Shown here: piece after piece, positions 8,869 through 23,200 of the stretch | Layout: each line of letters begins with the position of its first letter | How positions within the stretch are numbered: position 1 is the stretch's first letter | DNA from: Drechslerella dactyloides | Lineage: Eukaryota; Ascomycota; Orbiliomycetes; Orbiliales; Orbiliaceae | Reading direction: 5' to 3' | Assembly (NCBI GenBank): GCA_020064725.1 | Contig: JAGTWJ010000001.1 | Span: 124,001-188,000, forward strand | Length of the DNA: 64,000 nucleotides | Translations under genes and position numbers: made by a program | Notes under the pieces: model-generated | The model's database searches: none | Told to the model about the DNA's origin: nothing | The model's input: the letters and a program-made list of their open reading frames with translations, nothing else

Positions 8869-11800
8869 CAACCGGCTAGGGTGCCAAGTTGGCTGGCCGG
8901 GACTGCAGGGGAATCGAATTAAATCTGGAGCTCGAGGAAGTGCAAGCCAGGAAACAAGCCAGCCCGCTGCCTCTGGCTGGTCGGGATATATATAGATATG
9001 CTAACAGTCGCTGGAACGGCACCGTCCAACAGCTAGAGGAAATGGTTCCAGAACGCTGTGACGAGACAGGAAAGCACAAGCAGCGGCATGGAAACCTTAA
9101 AGATAGACAGCTACACTGTACCCCGTGCGCCAACGGGGCTGGCGGGAGGTGAGCTGTTGGTGGTCCAACTATCTCTCGTTCGCTCGCCCATTGTGTAACG
9201 CTCGGGAGACTGCCTGGGTGCCAGGTAAGGAGCAGGGCACAACAATGGGGCAGAATTAGAGGCCAGCAGGCAAAAGCACCTCTCGCAAGCTGCCGCGGAT
9301 GGATAAATAGACCGCAGGGAACAGGGTCATGCACGTAATTAACAGTTATCAAAGAAAGCAAGTAGGCAAGAATAAAAGAAAGAATGCAAAAAGCAGAGTT
9401 GGTGGGAGGCAACAAACGCACGGAAAAAAAATAAACCCTGGAGGGGGCTTTTCGGTGTGAATGCAGCCATGCATAAAAGTATATGTACGTCGGTAAGTAC
9501 AGCGTACACACATGCAGGAATATGCGAGGATGTCAGGAAGTGTGGGAATTGTGGATGGTGGGATGATGCAAAGGAGGGATGGCGGATTTCAAACTCCCAC
9601 ACTTTTCTCCATGGCTAGTTGCTCACCTGTACTTCTCGTCGACTACGCACAGCGGTCCTGATAAGAAGCTATATCCCGGCTGGCGCAATTCTTCCAGGCG
9701 AGGGATTTTAAGTTGAAGCCGTCTCGAGGTTTCCGGTAGGCGAAGGAGCCAAATCCAAAGCGTTCAAGAAGCGACTTAAAACTTAAGGGGATCAATCACC
9801 GATATCGCAAGACGAGATATGAAGAGAGATGGCTCGTCCGTGAGGAATCCAGTGGGATTTAGAGAACGCAGCTGATAGGACTGCTGTTTTCCCTTTCGTG
9901 GTATCGAGGGAATCTGTAGACAGGGATGCTGGAGATACGCTCTGCGTTGTCGCCCGCTTTTGGTGTGCCGCCTGCAAAAAAGGGAAGATAAGGCCTGAAT
10001 TACGGCCCGTCGGCCACGCCAACAACTCCGGGCGAGATGACCGTGACTATTACGTCGAGTTCCAAGTAAAATACCAAGCGTCTTTTTTACTGTAGCAATC
10101 GAGTCGTTTTCAGGAGTTGTGAGTTAGCGAACTGTGGTCCGTCGCTTCAAATTCGATCCAAGGTTTAGCGAGCTTAGGAGATCTGAGCTTGCTGGGAGAA
10201 TATGTGTATTTCAGGAAACTCGGTGCTGGCTGGCCAGGCTTATCGCCCAGGTTCTTCTGCGGGTCGCAAAGGGTGCGAAAGCGAGCCCTCTTTCGTCTTG
10301 GGCTGGTTTGGAGCTGTTCTGGAACCTTGGGTAGTGTCTCTCGTTCCTTTTTTTTCTTTTCTGTCGAACCGCGTGATAGCCTGTGTAATTTTAACACCCT
10401 CTGTCTCTCGCCAGCGTGGGAGGGTGACTTGCAGCGTCCAGTGCCCGGAGCAACGAAACGGTAAAGATCCGACAGACAGGCGGGAGACAGGACGACAGCC
10501 TGCGACTGAAGGTTGTCTCCGTGGAGTCCTGGGTTTGGTTCTACGACAACCGTTGGACGAAGGCGTCGACGGGGTGGATATATAATAGCGTAGCCTGGAT
10601 GTAGGCACTGTTTTATTGATTGCACGGGCGTTTGGAACCACCGGAGCGTATTCTGGGCAACCTGGGATCGAGTCGATTCCGGACGGTTCTCAGGGCGGTA
10701 CCTGATTGCGCTTCCCTTCTGACGACGCAGCGTCGGATCGAGTGGGCTAAAAGGGCAAAAGTCGTTCGAACAGGCGACCCGAACTTGGCCGCACTTGTGA
10801 ATCTGGACGTCGGGTATTAATAACGAAGAGGAGTGGAATGTTCGACAGCCAATGCGGCTCGACGCCAGTGGACAAAGATATGTAATGGAATGCCCGTTCG
10901 CGTGCCCGTTCCAAGAGCAGTGTTGAGATAGCAGTAGAGAGTAATCGTGTCTCAGAGGGGAAGAAAGGCCTGCTGGTCGTGAGCTGTTTTTATGTAGTCT
11001 CTGGGTTTCTGGTGCCTGAATCGTCAGCAACGGGGTCCACGTCCGCGAGGAATATAAGTTATGACATATGCATATTAAACGAACAACAGCATGCGAGCAG
11101 CGGCAGCAGCAGGACGAGCTAAAGGGCAGGCGGATGGAGATATTGCATTCGACTCGGGGTTCCGAGCGATTTGATTTGCTTTCAGGGACCGTACGTACGG
11201 ATGAGTACTCCAGGTTAACAGCGCAGCGCTCGCGAAGTCTTAACGCAACCGCCGCCCAACAGCAGGCGCAAGCAAAACACAGCACAGCAGGTGCCCAATT
11301 ACTCGTAACAGCTCAACGGGACGTGAAGACGGTGCCAATCTCGCTCTGGTTGTGCATGGAAAAGGTGAGAAGGGAGAGAAACAGACGGTGTTTTAACCAT
11401 CAACCGGCCGAAGAAGCAAAAGCGGCGTGGTGTTGGCCCAGTCGCCTGCCCTGCGCAGCCGCAGCCATTCTTGGAACAGGGCTGGCGAACGCCTGCTCGC
11501 CATCCACGCCCAGAATAGTGATCAAACCGTCAACCGTCGAACATCAACTCGTCCGGCCAGCCAGGCCAGCCAATGGTCTCGCGGCCAGCCTGGAGGGTGG
11601 TGGGGGAGGAAACGGGCCACGCCCCTCTCAAGGACCTCTGCACTTTGCGCCAATGGCACTGCACTGGCACCTGGCCTGCGAGGCCCAAGTCTTCGAAGCT
11701 TGTCCTCGAACCCAGCCGGGTCTGCCCTCACCAGAGATCCCCACACCTCCCACCTTCACCGCATCCACTCCCCACCCATATCTACCAGCCATGCATTGCA

Positions 11801-13548
11801 GCAGAGCCGGAAGCGAGGCCAACTGAGAAGACGACGTCGACAAGCATGCGAGAGACAGCCGGAGAGGACAGACGACAGAAATCGTGCATGATACATCACG
11901 TACGATAGACATACATACAGGTCGTCCTGCAGCATCGACCGTACTAGATGCAGAGTGGACAAGCGCAAGTTCGGGTATCGAATGGTGGGAAACCACACCT
12001 ACCTACAGATAGCACATCTCATGTAATGTCATGTAATGTACTGTACGTCCCGCCCACGAGACCTGTCGACGGCCAGACACACGATACAAACAGCTTGCCG
12101 AGCAGTTACAAAGGATGACTTGTGAAGCTAACGTCTCGATGCAGTCGAGCAGCCAGCCCCACCCTGGTCCCCTCGCACTACCCAGTTCCTGCTAGCAGAA
12201 AGGTCGGTACAATCGGCTGCAAGCTGTACAAGTGCGTCGGTACCACCTCCTCAATCGATATCCTAGGATTGCTCGTGCGTCGGAGGGCGTCCGTCGAGAC
12301 TCTTCTTGGTGGATCGAAATAAGCAAGTGTCGTTTGATTCTCAAGGCTTCTCCGGCACCCGTATCGCCAAGTGAGATGATGGTAAGCTGGGTGAAGCAAG
12401 CCACAAATCCCGAGCGTCCATTCGATAGGAAAATAAGTTGGGAACCGGTGGGGCTGTCGGCGTAGGATACCCGAAGATTGCCTGAGCTTTAGTAATAGGC
12501 TCTCGAAGCTGTCGACGGCTGGGATTTACTGATACCGCAGAAGGGGAACCGAGCAAAGCTCAGACAGTGGGGGATTGGGAGCGTTTCTAAGTTGGGAATC
12601 CGATCACTGGACCAGGTTGGTTGAATAGAAGCCCTATCAATACAAAACGGCACTCTTACACGGAACAAAAGTTCAGGCACCGGAAGCAAAATATATTGGC
12701 GATTGAGGGGTGTTTGGCAGCACCCAGGCCAGGTTCTTCTTCAAGGCTGACCAAGCGATGGGAGCTAGCCGTCGGCTTCGAGCGAGCGATACGGACGGAG
12801 ATAGCTCGATAGATGATGGGGAACGAACGAGCGAACGAAGGAACCAGGCAAAGGTAACAGAGGGCCAGAAGCAGGACATTGGCCACTTTACATACAAAAT
12901 CCTCGCATCAGCGCCGTACCTCCAGTGCAAGCAAGATCTTGAACGCTGAGGGAAATAGCTAGCCTGGCTCGTCGTGCGCCCAGCGGTGACCTGCAGAAAG
13001 CAGTTCGATTGGAAAAGCAAACATTCCACCTTGCGACGAACATTGATGCATCCACAACCAGGCCGTTCTCGAGGCCTGGATGCTTCAGGCGAGCCTTCGC
13101 GCAAAAAACAAAACAGAACAGCGAGGAATGAAGACGGTTGTTTGCGGTGCTGCTCGCGATCGTCAGGATAATTGCTACAAGTCCCCGTTTGTCTGCTACT
13201 TCCAGTAACGGCACGTATGCATTGCATTCTCCAACACCGCTCCTCTAGACTCGCGGTGTGCCTAGCATCCGACGGTATGGTCTTCCAAGTATCGCCCCTC
13301 CCTTCACCGACGGCCGCTTTCAGGATATCCAGCCGTCGCCGCGCATACTGTCACTTTCAGACGGAGCAAAACTACCCTCCACACATGCAATGACCGAATG
13401 GACGTTATGCAAGGTTGATGGTCTGCTTACTGTGTCTGCACGTAGACCCATCTCGAGCTGTGGTACCTGCTGGGCGTTGAAAGGTACCCTCCATCGGGTA
13501 CCAAAAGTCAATCGCAGTTGACGCAGCTGGTACCTTTTTCTCAGGTTC

Positions 13549-13569
13549 TTTTTTTTTTTTTTTTTTTTT
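13549..13569. repeat. Poly(T) tract
   Basis: An uninterrupted run of 21 T, followed by a mixed C/T stretch, in the gene-poor region. Runs of this kind exclude nucleosomes and often mark promoters, but no adjacent gene is recognised. Confidence 0.85.
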
Positions 13570-16500
13570 CCTTCTTTCGAATTCAGTCGGTCAGCCATTA
13601 ATATCTTCGTGAGCTCGAGCTTAGCTCCCAGGATCGCCTTCCTGTCAACAAGGTGTGGATGTCGGCCCCACCACCCTCGACTGGGGGACCCTACTAGCTT
13701 CTTCTGAGAGAGTTCGCCAGTCGACGGTTCCCAAAAGTCGCTTCGATAGCACTGACGAGGCCAAGACACAAGTAGTAATTTTGGCACGGCTGAATCGAAG
13801 ATGATACTTGAGATTGCTTCTAGCACCAACTCTACTGTCGACCGGTGCCGGATATTCACCCGTTCCGCAGCAGCGAAACCTCATTCAAAAGTGAATACAG
13901 ACGCCATGCATTTGAAGATGAACAAGATGCAAAGACAGACACACGCCGGCTTCCACCTTCCCTTTTCTCCAGCGCAAGCTTCTCCAGAACGGTCCTCCGG
14001 CCTAAGCGATCTACAGGCTCAAGGCCCTGTCCAAAGGTCCCGTTGAACCTAAGCCTAATAATAACCGCCTCATGACAAGAGACGCTCGGCCATCGGTATC
14101 GACATCCGCAAGCAAACTGAACTCTCGTGCCATTCCATAGGATTAGGAAATGGATCTCCAGCGCCATTGTCGGCGCTTTCATTCATTCAGGCACATTATC
14201 CTCTCTGCCCAGCGCGCCCATTCAACCATGTTCAGGACCGATCGCATTGGCTGCCCTTGTCCTCACTGATAAACCTCCAACTGCAGCTTTGCTGTCGTGA
14301 TGGTGGGCTGCTCCCTTCCGCATTCGTCTAGTCCAACTAGCAGCTTCTCGCTCGCTTTTGATCTACCTGCAGCCATCCCTTCCTTGTCTCGCAGGTCCGT
14401 CGACGGCATTTCCCATTCTCACAGATCACGCCTTAACCTTTCGCCCTTGCCCTTGCCCTTGTCGAGGCCAGCTTCAAGCAAACAAGCTCCAAAGGCTAGC
14501 GCTGCCCTATGAGCCTGGAGTCTAGCCGGCGCCGTGCCGACATATTACGCAAACTGGTAGCATCTACCAGTCGTTCGGAAAGTAACATTCGGAGTACTCT
14601 CGAGCTCTCCAGAACAGAGCGGTCAGCGCGTAATTTGATGATGTCTCTCTTCCGCGAGAATCGGGTATCAATGCCGCGCTGGCTCGCAGTTGGAGAATGT
14701 TGGTTCTGAATTCCTGGTAGCTGGGCCCGGGCGCTCAAGCCTTCTCCCTTGATACCGGTACGAGCTATATGATATGATATAATACAGCAGCTGTTATACG
14801 TAGCGTGCGTACAAGCAGCCAACCAGCAATTGTGGTCACACCGATTGAAACCAGCGCAAAGTGGCTGCTACCCCAGGCAGAAAAATAATCCGCGATCTGC
14901 TTGTACCCAGCTGCTGGGGTCTACTAAGGAGAGAGCGGAGACGGGGGACAGAAGGGGGCTGTGCAGTTGCATGAGCGAGCGGGACGTCTCACGCACAATC
15001 CGGGAAGTTGGATAAAAAGCCTGACCGCATGGCACCTGCAATTGCACCTCGAAAACCCATTGATTCAAAGAAGACAAGACAATTGCAGGTCAACCCCTCC
15101 ATGTCACAGCCGTTCTGTGCAACGGAGCTTTCTGGAGTTCTCTTGTCGAACCTTTTCCCTTATGCCAAGGGAATTACTTCGGCTGGCGCTCAGACTGAGA
15201 CGGGTCTCAGACCGCGCAGATGTCTTTCCTTATCGATGAGATCCCCTAACATCCCGACATGGACCCATGGACGGGGAGAGCTGTGAGCAAAACGGCAGAT
15301 CTTATCGGCCGGCTGAATGCAAAATAAGCATGGGAGGTTGGCCTATCGATAAGTGTACGCCTGCAAGGCTTTCACGAAGGAATCCAGCAGACACAGGGCG
15401 CCAGCCGACCTTTCCCAGGCAGTATCTGCAAGCGGTCGATGTCGCCACTCCAGAACTCCCACAGATGCATCCGTATCAATACAGTCGTATAAAACGGAAA
15501 CCAGCTCATGTGGGCACAGGCCGACAGACGGCACTGCGCCGTGCTCCATCCACCCACACATTCCAATCCGAATATATCGATTGCTCGGTGCGGAGTGACG
15601 CCTCCGCGAGATGCACGTTGACCAGATCCACTCCTTGACATCAAGCTCGCCCACTCATGCACACCACCCACCTCTGCCCCATTTGCCACACCCTTAATGG
15701 CAAAAACCTGCGACTGCAGATGGGCCCTAGCGTCTGCCTCCCCACCACATGCACTCCAAAGGCAAGGTCTTGCCATCTTAAGTAAGTCCTTACTTAATCA
15801 CGACGGTGAGACGCGTTGATGTTTGTGCGGAATAGTTCGGACATGTCCTGGGTGTTTGTTATAGACTCCTGTGTAGCTTACTGAACAGCTTCAAGGACCC
15901 TGGCCCGCTGCACGGTGTGGCATTTGCCGCAGGCGAAGCTCGATTCGAGTGACATGCATGGATGCTTTCCCGTACTAGCGGATGGCAAAAAAAAAACAAT
16001 GATCGATGGTCTCGCCGTATATCTGCAGAATTCTATCCGTACCATCTGCACTTCGATAATGGAATATTGTAATGGAAAACTGTTCAATGTCAGTATGATT
16101 TTACCTAACCGCATGATTGCCTATTTGTTTCGAGTAGACATTTTTAGCTGACCGAGGGATTTGTAGTATCGTCAGCAGGGTCCTTGACATTTGCCTCGAT
16201 TCGTGCAGGTCGCCTGCAGCGGAATCGCCCGCAATATTACATGTCAACGTATAACATCTGCATTTATGCATTAACACGTTACCAGTCGAATCTTCATCAC
16301 ATAGATGAAATCTTTTTATGGCTGCCAGGCGGCTACGAAACACACCTTTGACAACCGTTGTTGTTATGACGTCCATGCCGTCATAACGCCGGGTGACCCT
16401 GGGCCGCATCGTAACAGCCAGGTATGTTGATAACCCTATCAGCGTCCAAATGCCTACCACCTCTCTAATAGCTCCATGGGGAAATCGCCCAATAAGTCAA

Positions 16501-18203
16501 GTGGAAATTATACTTGTACCATCATTGATCGCCGCTTTTCGCACTAATTAATACTAGTGGCCGCATCATCGTTTAAGCAACTGCGAGATATCAATTGTAA
16601 AATCACCTACCGCAGACGGAGCTTCGACCCGATCATGCCGGCTGGCTTTTCTTTTATACCAACGGGTATACCGGTACATTTAACCACGTACCTTGGATCC
16701 GCGAGTACAGGATACGTCTCATATGACCACTGATTTCATCATCGTGCGCGGATATATATATGCACTGTTTCATGCATTATATATTCCAGCCTCCGCTTCA
16801 TAAACTGGTAAATATCCTAGCGCCCTAATAGTCCGGGATCGATTGATAATGACGCGATGCATTGCCGATAGAAGCGCAATTAAATACAGAATATATCTCA
16901 TTTAATGCAGCCGAAATATCCATAACTACTCAACGACACGTGCGCTGATATCTCAAGACGCCGGTTAACTATGCGTATATAAACTGGCTGACCGCGATAG
17001 CATCATACCATCGTCGTTTGATATGACAAAATTCACCAGCCTCCTGCCCACACTACTATCATACCATCATCATCCCCACGTTTCACAATTTAATAGACAA
17101 CTTGTCCGCGGCGACTTTCTAAACTTGGTCATTGGCCGTCCCACTCCAACTGTTGCAGCCAACAACCAGCATACAGGCCACATTCCGCATCCGCACTCTC
17201 GATCGCTGCCCATCACACCTCAACCACGGGGAACAAGTCTTCAGGATCTTACGATGGTCGTAAAAACTCAAGATCTCGAAACAGGCGCTTCAGCTACCTG
17301 GTGAACCCACGTGAAGCACTCCCATGTCTGCAGATCCGATCGACAGCGCTTGCGCCATCAAATCATTGTGCATGGGATTGAGGGTCTTTTGCCACCTTCT
17401 GGTATATACATGGCAATGTCGAGATGACGATTGTTACGAGATGGTATTTAGCCATGTTTGGCTGTGGGTGGTGTCGAAACGTTCGATTGGGGGCGCCGTG
17501 GTCGATGGCCGTAGGCGCACTAGCAGGATTTATGCATATGTCTGCATACTATATTATACCTCGATTAGCTTGTGCATGCCCTGACCTTCGCGCCTAGCTA
17601 GGGCATCGACCGTGTGATCTGACGAGCGAAATTCCTCATATGTGCAGACGCACACTGGGGTATATTTCAGGAAACGAGTGAGGATAATGCTTGTCGTTCA
17701 AAATGCACTACCGGCTAGCTGTCTAGCTCTACAGGTTTTTAAATTTTTATACCCCTTTCAAGATAAGTATACCCGGGCGTCGACCGAAGGTACCAGTACT
17801 TGCTCACATAGTAAACTCCTTGCCCAGGGATATCAGCTAATGAGAGTATCCATATATCGAAATCATTTAGGTAAGCTGAAAAGTAACATATGTACAAGTC
17901 ATAAATAGATGCGGTACATGAGCTGTGAGTATGTGTAGTCTAAAAAATCAAGAATTCGCAACCAACCGAAAGCTTGGATCATAATCGACACAAGCATCCT
18001 GGATCGAAAGTCACCTGAGTCCGCGTCCGCGTCCGCTATTATAAATCTAGATGAAAGTAAATCGCCTGCACCTCCCGGCACTAAATCATATCAAATGAAC
18101 GTAGATATCAGTTGAACGTGCGAGGCCAGACGACCAAATGCGTGTTCTCCGAAGCCCAATGAATGCAACAAAACATCGAGAATCATCGATACGTCGTAAC
18201 GAG

Positions 18204-19246
18204 TTATACATTCGCCTCTTTATCCGCCACGTCGCCCGTCTTCGCCGTTCTGGCTATCTCTTTGCGGACCGCACTGTCCTTCAGTGTCTCCAGCCGATCC
18301 TCTTTGTCGTAAACCGAGAATCGCTCGTCTACCCGCATCACTGTGAACCATAGCATGACAATGTACTCGACAGTAAAGTACGTGACATAGTAGGCTGCGC
18401 GTGAGTGGTACCAGGCTGGGTTCGTCCGTGGTCGCGGTGGAGAGAAGGTTACGCCCATGCGAAAACCAGCGCCGAAAGCTGCATCACAGTTAGCAACGGA
18501 GATTCAATCGAGGTGGAGCCGTCCATATAGTACGTGGCGAGGCTCAAAGTGAACATGTCATGCTTACCTAGGAAGAATGCAGCGAAAAGGATGATGAAGC
18601 CTTTCAGCCTGAACCCGCCCCGATAGTGTTTCTCCAGTCCTAGCTGCGTCTCGATATCGCGGTGCGGTGTGAGCAGCGTGACCGGGACGATGATAAATGG
18701 CAGGAAAGCCATGATCGCGATTATCGTAACCGCGACCTTCCTGATCGTTATAAACTTCATCTGCAGGTCGTGGTTCGTCGTCAGGAAGCTCCACACCGTC
18801 GGCACAATGACCAGTACGAAAGTGCACCCGATAATCGTGTATAGACTTGCGAAGAAGCCATAGAAAAGCTTGCGCCGTGTGCCATGCTCAACAGATGGGT
18901 GCCGTGCGCGGAACATGCGGTGGCAGAACATCAGGTTGAGAACGTATAGCAGGATGACACCTGCTGCATTGAACACCTGGTTGGCGATAGCAAGGTTCGA
19001 GTTTGTCGGGTGGAAGGACCACGCGCAGCGCATACTGAGCGTCACGACGCGGGACATGCTGAAGCCAATCATGAAGATTGATAGCTTGAATTTGTGACCT
19101 TTGCTCAGGTTGCCTCTGAAGATAATGATGTTGGTGACCGCGATTGCGAGGAAGCAGACGGCCAGTACTAGGGACGCTGGGAAGTCGGGAATCTTGCTGG
19201 GGATGCCACCGATGAGGGCGGTGGTCAGGAAGACCGGCGACGACAT
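18204..19246 (-). CDS. Seven-helix membrane protein, DUF3112 family
   Basis: Two exons, 19246-18568 and 18478-18204 (complement), separated by an 89-nt intron (GTAAGC..CAG, branch GCTAAC), give 317 residues in frame. Seven hydrophobic segments are visible, starting at LVLAVCFLAIAVTNIIIF (about residues 27-44) and ending with the segment around YYVTYFTVEYIVMLWFTV. Between helices 1 and 2 is the basic, conserved-looking stretch RGNLSKGHKFKLSIFMIGFS, and the C-terminus is short and charged (RLETLKDSAVRKEIARTAK). This matches my recollection of the fungal DUF3112 family, integral membrane proteins of unknown function with a receptor-like topology. The start used is ATG 19246; the open frame extends to a TTG at 19312 that is not needed. 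Reading the frame through the intron would replace the true C-terminus with a wrong tail. Confidence 0.82.
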
Positions 19247-20268
19247 GCTGGCGGCGGGCGTCTGTCTACTGGGTGGTCCCCTGTCGGCTATCGCGTGCGC
19301 GACGTTGCACAAACGCCGAAGCTTGCAACCTTGGCGAGCGGATTTTTGGTCGGACGTGGTGATGTCTCGTGTATAATTATATATGTCCCCGGCTGCTGGG
19401 AACGTGGGACCGAGAGGATGCCTGTATCAGCGGCTCTGGCTCCTGGATCTCAAGGTTTCGAGGTTGTAACACCTGTCGTAGGGCTTGTCGTTAGCGGGTT
19501 GTGATGCTCTCGCGGTCGCGCAGATTGCCTCTCTTTAGGTCAGGACGGAAGGACGCGATTAGCTTAATAAGTACTGACCTGCGATGCCTGAAGGTATTAC
19601 AAGATCTTGCATCCAGGCCGCCCATAAATATACTGATCTGATGATAAATTTTCTTTCGTACGAAAGCCATCGCCTCTGCTTTGGTGTTTTGCGCTTCTTG
19701 CTGAATTAAATGGACGGTCGGCCATCGGGTGTTAACTAGGACGTCACACAAAACCGAAAAGGTCGGCCAACTTAAGCTCCGACATTCGATTAGCCAATCA
19801 CCGCCTGCCGTTCACAGCTGAACCCGGCCCCACATTCCCCGCCGCCGGCTAGTGATTGCCCCTGGATACGGCTGTCCCGATTAAGGAAATTATCTAAATA
19901 GTCGATGAGATCCGGAGATGCCCTTGGAGGATGCTTTGGCATGATTGAATGCATCAAAGATGGTACTTCATGACATTTAGCCCCATCGGGCTATCCAACC
20001 CCGACCAGATATTATTATATAAATAAGTGTAGGGTCCAGACCGTTAGCGGCCAAGACTTTCTTCGGATGAACTTTCAATGATCAAAACGCGGACACGAAT
20101 GGTCCGATGGTAATCAAGACGTCGAACTTTTCGTCGTAAAAGAATGTCGAAAAAACGACATGCGATCACGCATATGAAAACGAATGAACCGGAAGCCATG
20201 CATGCTCTCTCCCTCCTCCCATGCCCGCCAACTACGATTACATATGTATACGCCTGAAATTATATCAT
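19247..20268. other. Intergenic between DUF3112 gene and GDE1
   Basis: About 1 kb, tail of GDE1 to head of the membrane-protein gene, both on the minus strand. It should hold the promoter of the DUF3112 gene. Nothing else is recognised. Confidence 0.5.
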
Positions 20269-23200
20269 TCAGGCTCGAATCTCCTTTGCACCCTCCTTAA
20301 CGCCATCCTTTGTCCCTTCCTGAACGCCGTCGTTGTAAGCCGTCAAACCCTTTCTAATCGCTAAAACGTTATCCACAATCACCGCGTCTATACCCTGAGT
20401 TGCTTGAATCTAATTGACCGTCCATTAGTATTTGATTCGCAAAGTTGAATTCGCATGTCTGACAGCTACATACCTTGACATTCTCCGGATCGTTGTTTAG
20501 AGTACCGTAGGTGACACACACCAACCCTGTTTCCTTCACCACGCGAATGAGTCGCGGGCACTTCACCAGCGGTTCCGCCGCGGCGACGATGCCGATCAAG
20601 TTCCATTGACTAGCAAACTTGATCGCCTCCTTCAATGAACTCGCTCGGATATCCGACATGTTCTCAGTCCCGGCCTCGGTCAGGAACAGAACCGGGATGG
20701 ATGGCTGCTTGAAGGATGCCATCAAACAAATGTCCGGATGGAACGATGAAAAGATGATATCTCTCCCCTCGCCGTAATCGTACACGATTTTGAGGATCGT
20801 ATCCAGCCAGGCATTCAGCTCGATGCCCAGGTTGTCCATGTCCTCCGCCTGAGCTTCGTCCAGCATTGGGTACTTGAGCTCGATGTTGAAACCAATATCC
20901 TTTGGCAGCTTCTTGAACACACCCTCGAGAGTCTGGAAAGGACCCTGGATCTGACTTCCTCGCGTGTTGGCATTGAATCCCTTGAGTTTGAGTGCTCGTG
21001 TGAACTTCATCTTCTCCAACAGGTCCGCTGCACGGTCGTCGCTGCTGGATCCGACGGACAGAGATCTGAAGCGTTTCGTGGGTCCCTTGTCCCCATTCTT
21101 GTCCGGTGGGGCGGGCGAGACTGGCCTTGAGGCTTGTCCTTTCTGCTGTTCGCTCAGGTGTAGGAACTGCTCCTTCGTTAGACCGTGAACTGGGACATCG
21201 ATACCCGTCTCTGAGACCAAAAAGTCGTGGTAGAGCACCGGGACGTGGTCCTTGGTCAATTGCACATCGAACTCGACGTACTTAGCGCCAAGGTTGGCCG
21301 CGGAGATGAAAGATTGCAGAGTGTTCTCTCCAAGTTGTAGAGACTTCCGCTCAACGATGTTCTTGCCCAAACCCCGGTGACCGATGACAGCAGGTACGGA
21401 CAATGTCTTCCAATACGTATGGTCCCTCGTGACGCTCATGTTCGGGTGGTTGAAGGGTGTGATCACCAAGAACTCGAAGTTGACGTAGCCAATAACTTCG
21501 AGTGTCCCGACCTCCAGAATTGGAAGCGTATGTCCACCCTGCAGGACGACCTTTCCCCCAGCGTTTTCCGCTCGTAGGCTACTGAGAACGGCGACCGCGC
21601 GTCCCAGAACCTTATCGTTCCTACCAGAATAGGTTGGGACAAGGTCGAATATCAGTTTCACTTTGTTCACATCTTGGGCCTCAAACACCAGCGGTTCCGT
21701 GAGGATAGAGTCTTGCAAAGGCAAATCGATTATGTTCTCCTCTCCCTCGGCGCATTTCGCCGAGACCACCAGTGACAATGCGGTGTCAAGCTGGGTGGTA
21801 TGAGCCAATGCAATCGGTATTTGCTCAAGTTTCACTGGGTCGACAGGATTCCTGATATCCTTCGAACCAAGGGTAACCAAGATCATAGCCTTATCGCGAA
21901 GATATCGATGGCCGAATGTCTTGATTGGTTTGCTATTCGGATGGATAAATCTGGTCTTTTCAGGTGACGCAGCGCCCTCTATGAGCGATTTCGATGGTGA
22001 GGTCGAAAACGAAGAAGCCGCGGGTTGGACCGTGCTAGCAGTGTCGGAGGCCGTGTCAGAGCTATCCGAGGACTGTGTTTGATCATAAATCATCCTAGCG
22101 ATATCTAGATGGCCTCTGAGCGCAGCATGCTCTGCAGCAGACCATCCAGAGGAGTCGAGGCGCTCAAAGTCGGCTCCCGCTTGTAGTAACATAGCTACAG
22201 CGCCCAGGTGGCCGTGGACAGCGGCAGTAAACTATATACGAGGTGTTAGAATGCAAGAATGGCCATCCATAATAATATTTAATCAACTTACCAGCGGAGT
22301 CCAGCCGAAGGCCGGTTCAGTGAACTCGATGTCCACTTTCTGCGTCTCGGGTTCCGTCAATAGAATCTTAGCGCACTCCAAATGGCCGAGTTTTGCGGCA
22401 ATGAAGAGTGCAGATTCACCACTTTCGTCTGCAAAGTTGACATCCACCCCAGCCTTGACTAGCAGTTCCACGAGCTTCGGAGCGTTATTCCGGGTAGCCA
22501 GGCAGAGAACTGCAGAGGACTTGGAAACACTCTTTCTAGCCTCAACTATCTCCTCCACATCGCCTTCCCACTTCTCAGTGTCCAGTAGCACCTTTGTCGT
22601 CTTTGGATGTTGGCCAATAACGGCGAGATGCAGCGGTGCAAGGCCTTCGTTATCCCACCACTCCGAGCTGTCGATGCCGGTTTTCCCGTCCAGTTGGCCC
22701 CATTTATGCATACATTCGGTGAGAACCTGGCAGACTTGCACAATGCCGTATTCAGCGGCGTAGTGAAGCGGAGTTCTTCCGTAGGCATCTCTGTCGGTTA
22801 AGGCGCCCTGTAGAGCCGGAGGGAGGTGCGCGAGAAGATACACGAGCACTTTGAAGATGCCATCAAAGGTGCCGGGAAGTTCGTCTTGTTCCTCAGGGCT
22901 GTCTGGCAGCATCCTCTGCACGTCTCCGTGGCTGAAAGACACCGACAGTTCTGAGTAGTTGACTAGGTTATTTCGGATCTTTGTCGAAGTGCTGCGACCC
23001 ATGGCGACGACAGTGCGATGGATCAAGTTTCTCTCGTTGATATCCTCGGTATCCTTCAGACTATATGTATGTCCTAGGATTACATCAATGCAGTGGAATG
23101 CTTCAGCATACACAGCGCGTTGAAGGAGATTGAAGACCAAGCCTCGTGAGAACTGATCTGTCGAGAGGTGCATTTCTTTGAGAGCTTTGGCCAGCTTCGT

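Larger units (their letters stand above)
8643..18203. other. Long gene-poor region upstream of PPS1
   Basis: About 9.6 kb with no frame that resembles a known protein. Several long open frames exist (minus 10110-11285, 391 codons; plus 11068-11826, 252 codons; minus 12673-13227; minus 13320-13859), but they overlap on opposite strands, are rich in Arg, Ser, Cys and Pro, and lack motifs, as expected of GC-rich non-coding DNA. A TATA box near 16975 precedes a 93-codon frame at 17023-17304 (MTKFTSLLPTLLS..), which has no signal peptide or family and is not called. The region could hold long leaders, non-coding RNAs or distal control elements of PPS1 or of the DUF3112 gene's downstream side. Confidence 0.45.

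Noticed and set aside
8876..9511. 211-codon minus-strand frame upstream of PPS1
   Set aside because: Low-complexity Leu/Ser/Pro/Cys composition without family or start support; it sits in the probable PPS1 leader.
10110..11285. 391-codon open frame on the minus strand
   Set aside because: It has no motif, its Arg/Ser/Cys/Pro composition is that of GC-rich non-coding DNA, and it overlaps an equally featureless 252-codon frame on the other strand (11068-11826).
17023..17304. 93-codon plus-strand frame with a TATA box about 45 nt upstream
   Set aside because: The TATA box is too close to the ATG for a usual leader, there is no signal peptide or family, and the product (His/Pro/Thr-rich) looks random.
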